The position numbers were made by a program, and so were the translations under genes. Source: Nipponacmea schrenckii (lineage: Eukaryota; Mollusca; Gastropoda; Lottiidae). Taken from it: a DNA stretch of 64,000 nucleotides. Positions 56,601 to 64,000 of this stretch are shown one piece after another (position 1 is the stretch's first letter; each line of letters begins with the position of its first letter). The DNA lies in contig CM060199.1 in assembly GCA_030562195.1 (NCBI GenBank), forward strand, positions 38,274,338 to 38,338,337, given 5' to 3'. Under the pieces are notes generated by a model. It was not told the DNA's origin. It searched no databases and was given only the letters and a program-made list of their open reading frames with translations.

Positions 56601-59600
56601 TTCATTTTCTGTAAATGGTAAAAATTCATATTATGATTAATTAAATTTAGTAGCAAGATTTTCTTCATTACACATTAAAAGAAAGAAACAACTATATTTT
56701 ACAATGATAACAACTTAGGTTCACAAGTCCGCCGTAACAGGGATCCTTTCTACCAGCTAGTCATTGGCCAAACCTCTTGATATTTCCTGTATTATCCGTA
56801 CCCATTTACAGCTGGGTGGACTGGAATTATGAGTGAAGATGACTTATTCAAGGTCATCGAACTTTTACGCGCCATCGAGATTAGATTAAAGGAATACTGG
56901 ACATAAAATTTTAAACTTGCCAATAAGAGCTCTATTCATCAGTAGATATACCTGCTGTCATAAATAATTAAAACGGCTTGTTAGTCAAGTTAGTAGCTTT
57001 CAATATATTACCTTTTTTTCTGGTTTTAATTCTGCCTCAGCCTCCTCTAAAGCTTTCTTCTCTTCTTTTTCTTTCTGTTCTTTTAAATAATCTTCATTGG
57101 CTTTCATCCAAATATCTGTCTTTACTTTTACCTCATCTTCATTCAATAATAACTAAAACATGATAAAATTTAATTGACATTTAGAAGTGGAGAGCACATA
57201 TAAAAGTAATGAAAATGAAATGAATAGAGTTTTACTTCCTAATCTTCTGCACCTTAGGGCTAATGAAGACGGGCAACGCCATGCAGTGTGCAATGAGAGA
57301 AATTTTGCCAGGATGGCTAAATAAGCCTACTCTTTTTGCGATTTCCAACCATTGAGGGATCTTTAAAGTACATAGCCTGTAGCACACGGGGCCTCGGTTT
57401 ACTTGTCCCATCCTAACGACTAGACTTTCCATATCAGTCCCTCCAAAGCTGCATCAAGGACAAGGGGGTTGACCATCTCAACCTTTGCCTGGATGTATTA
57501 ACATAAGATAAAGACACTGACAAGGGAAAACCAGGCTGAAAAATCTGAAGTTCATCTCAACCTTTGTCGGGATTACACCCTGGATCTCCAGCTTAGAGAG
57601 CAAGCGTCGAACTAAATGAGCCAATACGACTTCCTGCATACAAGGGAATATTATGATATAATAATAATTATGTAATTGATGATGCTTTATTTTTATATTT
57701 TTGAACATTAAATCAATACCTTTTCTAGCTCATCATCATCAATTCCAGTTAAATCTAACACTCCATCGGTATCACTTTCAGGTGATTCCTTAGATTCTGT
57801 ATCATTGAGACACGATTCCACAACCTCCGTTATACCCAGACTGGCAGCAGTGGGGGTTAGCCCCTGGGCACGAAACCGTTCCAATGATGTTGTCTCCTCC
57901 CCTTCACAGTTTGAACTATTGTTTATATGGTCACTATTTAATTCACCATTCATAATATCACCTAATACTGTTTTTTCTATATATTCTGAGGCTGCTTCTA
58001 TTTCAACTGTAGAAGATTGGGTAGAACTTTCATCAACTTCTTTAAAAAAAAACAATTATACAGTTAATCATATATTGAACCATATAACTACCTCATCCAT
58101 TTGGCAATTAACTCAAGTATATCATACTTAGCAAGTGCATCCTACAACCAAAGGTTACCTATTAATGATAAATTTAGAGTGCTTTAGAATAATTCTCAAA
58201 TTAAAAATTCCCACAGAAAAAAATACCGAAGCAACTTACTGGCATAAGCACTATACATGCCTCCTTTTGGTCGTTTGGCTTCGAGAGATTTTTCGATTTC
58301 ATCCTGAATATTACTGACTTCATCTGTTAGATCACCTAGCTTATTGTCTTCTTCTAGCTATAGGATTAAAATAGGAAAACAAAATAACATACAGTGAAAA
58401 AATTCTTAGACCTTTTGACCTGCACCTCTGTCACTCAGAATCAACATTTCACCTAGTTACCAGAATCAGGACACGAGGAAAATTAGAAGACATTTTAAAG
58501 GCGTGACCTCTCTAAATTACTTTCTTATATCAGAAAATATCATGACCCTTTACATCATTCAACCGATTTAGCCTGGTGTCTTAATTTAATGGACTCCCAA
58601 TTATGTTAGGGTCTATGAAGTTAGTACGAAGCGATAGTTTCAGATGGTGATAGATCAGTGCTTCTTTGTTGGGGAATTGAAAAGTCTGGTGGGAATTTAG
58701 GGGGGGGGGATTCAGAAGGAAAAGGGGGGATTAGCAAATTACTGAAAAATGGGGAATATACTTCGAACTATCAGCATCGAGAGAGATAAACGTTGATGAT
58801 GTTGGTGATTGTATTTGTGCTTTCCTTGCCCTCCAAGGTCACTAAACCGCCAAAAGTTGGGGGAAAGATAAGGACACATTTAGCCAAGGGGGGAAATCTC
58901 ATAAAAAAGATTAAGTAGCACTGTAATAGATGATATATCAAACCTGTTGTATTTTAGCCTTTTTCTTGCTCTGAATATAACAGGGTGGATCTCGTTCTTC
59001 CTCTAGATCTATTCGATGGAACTCGTCGATTGTCAACTGACTAGATGGCGTATCTTGAAACTCTGTTAGCCTGTAAAAAAAATTGACAAATTTAGCAAAT
59101 GTTTTCTCAATTTCAAAAGTGTGATCTCTGAATGTGCACAACCTCTAGAAAACACCTCAGTTTATTTGAAAACACAATTTTTCAAAAATAATTAGGTTAT
59201 GATTTTCCTCAAAAGTGACATTTTTCAAACCATGTTTGCAATTCATTGGTAGTAATCTACTGTATTAAATGAAATTGCAATGAAGCAACAAAAAAAATGA
59301 AACGAAATGTTTGGAGTTTTACATCCTACTCTTTCGCACCCTGCAATGAAGTAGTAAATGTGTTGGAACTTTACCTTTTTCTAATAGTAGCCTCACAGAC
59401 TTTAACAACTTTTATAATATCTTTTACAGTTCGACAAAAATCATGGATTCTAGCTGCTACTAATAGAGCTGTAAAGAAAAGGAGATATCTAATAAGGAAG
59501 TACAAGATATATAAATATACTATTTCTAACATTTATCAATGCATCATTTCACATGCTTATACAGGCAGCGTTATCAAGAAAAATTTATCTACTGTTTATA

Positions 59601-60021
59601 AGACATATAGAAATGGGCGTAGGTATAGAATCACAAGATATATAGATATACTATTTCTGACATTTATTAACTCAATGTTTCACATACCCATACAGGCAGC
59701 GTTATCAAAAAGCATTAGATATATGGAAATACTATTTCTAATATTTAACCCAACATTTCACATGCTCACACAGGCAGCCTTATAAAGGGAATCATTTCGC
59801 TGCCTGTATGGGTAAGTGAAACATTGAGTTTAATCAATTTTAGAAATGGCATTAAAATATAATTGACCAACCAGCACCACACAATCCTGATGGCCGACGC
59901 CCAGTGTGCATCCAATCTCTCTTCATTCTCTGGACCAATCGTAACGCTGTCATGGATACATCATGAGTTTTTGTATCAAATTCTAGCTTGTAAGCAAATC
60001 GAGGGATGTATAAACATGGAT
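53693..60021 (-). CDS. BRF1: BRF1, TFIIIB 90 kDa subunit (5' exons outside window)
   Basis: RNA polymerase III initiation factor. Exons, 5' to 3': 60021-59872 ([35 protein letters not shown]), 59468-59375 ([17 protein letters not shown]), 59070-58944 ([16 protein letters not shown]), 58357-58240, 58039-57720 ([23 protein letters not shown]), 57152-57012 ([19 protein letters not shown]), 56608-56388 ([29 protein letters not shown]), 55773-55728, 55351-55252, 54562-54476, 53742-53693 (acidic, DYDDDD, stop). All phases agree. Order and motifs follow human BRF1 from about residue 160: the second cyclin fold, homology region II (the TBP-binding part, ASSAKEAI...), and an acidic tail. The zinc ribbon and first cyclin fold are missing because their exons lie upstream; none is found between 60022 and 61160 or between 62831 and 64000. 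It converges with GPATCH2. Confidence 0.95.
54085..54395 (+). repeat. ~70 bp satellite in BRF1 intron
   Basis: Units with 'agatatactatttctgacat' 'tcattaactga' and 'catgctcatacaggcagtgt'. Four to five copies, the last two divergent. The same family is at 59500-59805. Confidence 0.8.
55976..56130. mobile_element. Foldback MITE, ~155 bp
   Basis: Left 'tatatatcaggacacaatta' 'aatggaaaacaattacttta' 'ttaaataacttgcaatgtt' pairs with right 'aacattacaagttatttaat' 'aaagtaattgttatccat' 'attaactgtgtccagatata'. Arms are ~60 bp with a ~30 bp centre. It is in a BRF1 intron. Confidence 0.8.
56690..56885 (+). repeat. Dispersed repeat, related to 10.6 kb copy
   Basis: 'tattttacaatgataacaac' 'ttaggttcac', 'gggatcctttctaccagcta' and 'ggccaaacctcttgatat' repeat the order seen at 10640-10815. 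It is followed by 'aaggtcatcgaacttttacg', which resembles 19755-19785. Confidence 0.5.
56886..56975 (+). repeat. MITE fragment related to 28.4 and 33.5 kb
   Basis: 'ggacataaaattttaaactt' 'gccaataagagctctattca' 'tcagtagatatacctgctgt' matches the left end of the element at 28438. Confidence 0.5.
57210..57635 (-). mobile_element. tRNA-headed SINE, nearly full length
   Basis: On the minus strand it begins near 57635 with an A-box (tggctcatttagttcg), an anticodon-arm-like part (gctctctaagctggagatcc) and a weak B-box (gggtgtaatcccg). Then follows a ~300 bp body with 'accgaggccccgtgtgctac' 'aggctatgtactttaaagat', and a tail 'gcagaagattaggaagtaaa' 'actctattcatttcatttt'. Fragments of body and tail recur at least eight times in the window. 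It lies in a BRF1 intron in the same orientation as the gene. Confidence 0.7.
59285..59350 (-). repeat. SINE 3' tail fragment
   Basis: 'ggagttttacatcctactct' 'ttcgcacc' preceded by 'aatgaaacgaaatg' is the tail of the same SINE on the minus strand, ending close to the BRF1 exon at 59375. Confidence 0.5.
59500..59815 (+). repeat. ~70 bp satellite, second BRF1 intron
   Basis: Units with 'gatatatagatatactattt' 'ctgacatttattaactca' and 'cccatacaggcagcgttatca'. Four copies plus an inverted piece at the right end ('gctgcctgtatgggtaagtg'). Confidence 0.8.
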
Positions 60022-61160
60022 CTGTAAAATATAGAATTGGGAGAGTGATTATCAATGTGACAAAACATGTTACTGAGAGAAATAATTAACAAATACATAT
60101 AGTTGAAATATAGCACTGGTTATTGATAATTTGATACTACACCAGGCGGTGGACTGGCCTTTAATAGAAGAACTAGTTGGAATTACAACATTTTCTTTCA
60201 ATTTCTTAATTACAGTACATTTGAATGTTAATTACTCATTTCGTAATCAATTACCTATTAGCTTTCATATATCTATTAGCTTCCAATTAGCATCATGATA
60301 TAGCTTCCAATTAGCTTTCATTGATATAACTTGAAATGCAAGTGCATCATGTCTACTGAGTAACTAATTAAGAAAATAGAAGCCAAATATATGGTTTTGA
60401 CTTTAATCAATAAACTAAGAACCATTCAACACCAACTAATTCATTGTGGTCTGGTTCAACAGGAGCTCTAAACCAATTACCTCCCTTGACTACTTACAAA
60501 TGGATTGTGGGAAGAGAAAATGGAGACGTATTAAATGTTAAACTTAAAAAAGCTTGCAAATTAATCAAATAACCATTTATTTAGAAAGTTATTGAGGTAA
60601 TTCTTGTGGAATATTTAACCTTTCAGATAAATTACTTTCAAAGCAAAATCACAATAACGTTTTGGGTCAGTAATAGCTAGAATCTGAAGTTTGTTTATGC
60701 AGCCTTTTGGTTGTTTTGATTTTCCATTTATGGAAGTCTCTTGCAGTGTAGCTAGCTAGGTGTGTACGCTTTCGTTTCCTTTCTTTGTAAGTATTTCGTT
60801 GTAGCTCAGACCTATTTAAAAGCTTAATGGCTGTAAGCTTATTACACAGTTAAATTATCTTAAGACAATCCTTTTTGATTATTGATTCATCAAGCCTACA
60901 CTATCATATCAATATTATTGTGAAATAGCTTTTAATTTCGTTCACAGGCCATGTTAACTTAGATTTTACAATAAGTTGAAAGCTGAAGGGTGGCTGTCTG
61001 CTATACAAATAGGCATTCAGTTTTGTTTTTTTCTTTTTCTGCAAGTGAGGTGTTCCTGAAGCTGCTTATAGAAGAATATGCCTTCACCTACTTGTAATTC
61101 TGTTGAAAAAATATTATACCTTAATGGATAACAATTTGAACAATTATTTTTTTTTTCCAG
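60022..61160. other. Between BRF1 exon and BTBD gene; probable BTBD 5' UTR exon
   Basis: No BRF1 exon seen here on the minus strand. On the plus strand a strong donor (TTT|GTAAGTATT) at 60787 could end a 5' UTR exon that joins the acceptor TTTTTCCAG at 61152-61160, but no promoter motif is clear. Confidence 0.4.
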
Positions 61161-61179
61161 ATTCAAATATTAATCCACT

Positions 61180-62830
61180 ATGGCAATGAAGGCATGTATA
61201 GCAGCCAGTGGCAATAAGATCAAAGAAGATGATGAAATTAATCAAGAAGTTCCCTCAAACTTTGTAACACAACCAAACTACACTCAGCCATCACGACTTT
61301 CTGCTTCCGATCTTCCTGGTCCAATATCTTGGCAACCGTATTCCAGCACCCCACGTCGTAGTACCCCACCCCCTCCTCCACCATTACCAACTTCAAAAGT
61401 CAGCGAGGATCACAACTGGCAAGCTACACAGACAACTGTACGTGAGAGGAATGCAGTCATGTTCAACAATCCATTAATGGCGGACGTCCAGTTTACAGTA
61501 GGAGTAACCCCAAACCAACAACAGATACCTGGTCATAAATATATACTTGCTACTGGTAGTTCTGTGTTTTTTGCCATGTTTTATGGAGGTTTGGCCAGTG
61601 ACACTAAAGAAGTAGATATTCCAGATGTTGAGCCACAAGCTTTCCTCAATCTTCTAAGGTGAGTGACAGAGTGTATTTTCAACCTCAAGCTATCAAATTT
61701 CACTGCACTCTCACGGTGCCTTTTCTCATTCTTGCCAAGATGAAATGATTTACTTTTTTGCCCCTTGGATGCAAAACTTTTTTTTTTTTTTTTTCAGATA
61801 TTTGTATTGTGATGAAATTCATCTAGAACCGGATAACGTTCTAGCAACATTGTATGCTGCTAAAAAATACATCGTGCCCCATCTTGCTAGAATCTGTGTG
61901 CGTTTTTTAGAGACGAGTCTGAGTGCTCGTAATGCCTGTGTGCTGCTAAGTCAAGGGAGGTTATTTGAAGAAGTAGAATTGATGCAGAGATGCTGGGAAG
62001 TCATTGATGCCCAGGCTGAAGAAGCCTTCAAATCTGAAGGGTTTGCTGAGATTGATTACAAAACATTAGAAACGATCCTTAGTCGCGAAACTCTGAATGC
62101 GAAGGAATTATCAATCTATAAAGCTGTAAGTCGCTGGGCAGATGCCGAGTGTAAAAGACAAGGAATTGAATCAAATGCAGAACACAAACGGAAAGTTTTA
62201 GGCGATTGTTTTAAATTGTTGAGGCTACCCACCATGACGTTGAGTGAATTCGCTAACGGCCCTGCACAATCTGGACTACTAACATTAGAAGAAGCTAATT
62301 CTATCTTTTTAAATTATACCGCTCGACGTAAACCGCAGTTGACTTTCAATAAAAATCATAGAAAAGGTCTTCAACAATATCGTGTTCATAGATTCCAGTC
62401 TTCGGCATATCGTAGTAACCAATGGCGATATAGAGGGCGCTGTGATAGTATTCAATTCTCTGTTGATCGTAGAATTTTCGTGGCTGGATTTGGTTTGTAT
62501 GGATCTAGCAAGGGAGCAGCTGAGTATCAAGTTCGAATAGAATTGAAAAAGAATGGGTTGATTTTAGGACAAAACATCACAAAATTTAAATCGGACGGAT
62601 CAAGTAATATTTTCCCGGTCATGTTTGACAATCCAATCCAAGTCGAAGCCGAAACATTTTATACCGCTAGCGCCGTTTTAGACGGGACAGAGTTGAGTTA
62701 TTTTGGACAAGAAGGTTTAGCTGAGATACAATGTGGAAAAGTTGCCTTCCAATTCCAATGCTCTTCCGATAGTACTAACGGTACAGGGGTTCAAGGTGGA
62801 CAGATTCCAGAACTTATATTTTACTCCTAA
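61180..62830 (+). CDS. BTBD6: BTB-BACK-PHR protein, BTBD3/BTBD6 type
   Basis: Substrate adaptor for cullin-3 ubiquitin ligase; vertebrate and fly relatives act in neuronal development. Two coding exons, 61180-61658 and 61798-62830 (phase 2 junction, R of LLRYLYCDE), 503 residues, complete. A low-complexity N-terminus with a Pro-rich run (about residues 60-75) is followed by the BTB domain from about residue 90 (ERNAVMFNNPLMADVQFTVG, GHKYILATGSSVFFAMFYGG, IPDVEPQAF), BACK (FLETSLSARNACVLLSQGRL, CWEVIDAQAEEAFKSEGF), and a C-terminal PHR domain (HRFQSSAYRSNQWRYRGRCD, DGTELSYFGQEGLAEIQCGK, GTGVQGGQIPELIFYS). Length fits BTBD6/BTBD3 (about 480-520). A single invertebrate orthologue of both is likely, so the symbol is a convenience. 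The start follows directly after an acceptor at 61160. It lies divergently to the visible BRF1 exons. Confidence 0.95.
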
Positions 62831-64000
62831 ATCCACTAAATCTATCAATAGTGTTTTCAGTGAGATTAGCTTCCTACAAAACAGATAAGGGTGTAATAAG
62901 AGATGCTCTCCTATAGAAGCATTGGCCGAGGTCACAGGTAGAGACTTGCTATGAATTTCAGAAATTTACAAGATATTGGTGAAAGACCTAAAAGTGAAAC
63001 AATCTTTTTTGTGTAAGGTGTTCTAGTAAAACCATTCTTTAAAATAAATAACATCTGATTGGACAGTTTGTAAATAGAGAGAGTTATTTATATTCTAAAG
63101 TTGAGTTTTATTATATTTTTTTCAACTGTATTTAAGCTTTAAGATTGGTTGAGAGATGACAATAAATATTGGCTTCCAATTGACTGATATTGCAACTATA
63201 CTTGTTAATCTGAAACATTTTGTGATCAGTGATGGCTTTGATCAATGAATGCTCCTTTTTTGATGCTTTGAAGTTGCTTGAGTCATTTGGGAAATTTTCA
63301 GGAATTCCCAAGATGGTAAATTTGACCAGTCTTCATAGCATAAATTACATTTTGTAACATTAGCCTTGCTGAAGTAAATAGGTTTCTTAATGTAATTTTT
63401 GCAAGTTCAGTATCACACAAAAGACAAATGATAAAATGAAATTTTGTAAATATTAATATTATTCTTTGTTATCAAATCATATTACTTTTTGTAAGCATTT
63501 CATGATATTATTACATTTTTGTACATACAAGTTTAGTAGCCGCTCATTGTAAATAGAGAGAATTATTTATGGTAGTTGAAAACCAAAGTTTTCATTTTTC
63601 AAAGGTAGGAATATGACTTCGCATATAGCCAACATCAGGCCTACTAGTCCTTAGAACCTTATATTTAGAGTAAAATAGGTTTAACATTGTTATTATTTAT
63701 AAATAAATATGATGTTTTACATTTAGAGAATGTAGTTTCATAATAAAATCCTTTCTTTATTGAAATTTACTTTTTCAATAATTTTTGTCCTTGAAGATGT
63801 CCAATGGTAAGAAATTATATTGATAATATGGTCATGTGAAGTTTTTCTAGGGGCCTTATTCTTGAAAAGGTAACTTAAGATTTAAAATTTAGTTTTGTTA
63901 TCCAATCAGACTGGTTTATGTAGTGCTAGTTACATCCCCTCCCTACCACAAATCAAACGTTATTATTTAATTGTTAAATGGCTTTCCTATTTGGTTGGTA
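62831..64000. other. 3' flank of BTBD gene; no further gene seen
   Basis: Probably contains the 3' UTR; AT-rich with AATAAA-like words near 63700-63745. At 62885-62945 'aagagatgctctcctataga' 'agcattggccgaggtcac' resembles a dispersed repeat at 6890-6955. I see no BRF1 5' exon on the minus strand. Confidence 0.45.

Noticed and set aside
59297..59785. 162-codon plus-strand frame as a gene
   Set aside because: Composed of the antisense of a BRF1 exon (59468-59375), a SINE tail and a ~70 bp satellite.

Overview
This is an AT-rich, intron-rich animal genome window. The iGluR, TMX1, SPMIP10, GPATCH2, BRF1 and BTBD3/6 homologues all have animal-type exon-intron structure with GT-AG splice sites. 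Dispersed elements that resemble molluscan repeats (pearl-like elements with ~150 bp core repeats, an ACGG tract and a terminal hairpin, and tRNA-headed SINEs ending in a 'gacgtaaaactcc' tail) point to a mollusc, probably a gastropod. The species cannot be fixed from sequence alone. There is no operon, phage, CRISPR array or plasmid content.

Layout. 0-0.87 kb: pearl-like repeat. 1.6-12.5 kb (minus): delta-like ionotropic glutamate receptor, 12 exons found, with the exon(s) for M3 and the start of S2 not found. 12.5-30 kb: gene-poor block built of minisatellites (46 bp with a 138 bp higher-order unit, 55 bp, 41 bp, 23 bp, 39 bp), SINE pieces and MITEs, including two arrays of one satellite facing each other at 21.1 and 23.6-24.4 kb. 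30.1-36.1 kb (minus): TMX1-type thioredoxin transmembrane protein, with a large 25 bp minisatellite and a second pearl-like element in its last intron; its first exon carries frame-breaking indels. 38.0-40.7 kb (minus): three-exon gene matching SPMIP10/TEX43, a sperm-tail microtubule inner protein. 40.7-40.9 kb: probable bidirectional promoter (TCTCGCGAGA plus a YY1-like site). 40.8-50 kb (plus): GPATCH2, N-terminal and middle exons; the G-patch exon itself is not seen. 53.7-60.0 kb (minus): BRF1 (TFIIIB subunit) from the second cyclin fold to the stop, 11 exons; its zinc-ribbon and first cyclin-fold exons are not in the window. 61.2-62.8 kb (plus): BTB-BACK-PHR protein of the BTBD3/BTBD6 type, complete in two coding exons.

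The genes are ordinary housekeeping, sperm-tail or neuronal genes and do not form a pathway. The arrangement at the right end is notable: the 5' part of BRF1 is absent between its first visible exon and the BTBD gene, so the BTBD gene probably lies inside a BRF1 intron on the opposite strand, an arrangement I recall for human BRF1/BTBD6. I do not see a new defence or biosynthetic system. The observations most worth checking are this nesting, the unusual Ala-His pore motif and missing M3 of the glutamate receptor, the broken TMX1 first exon, and several large inverted or tandem structures.
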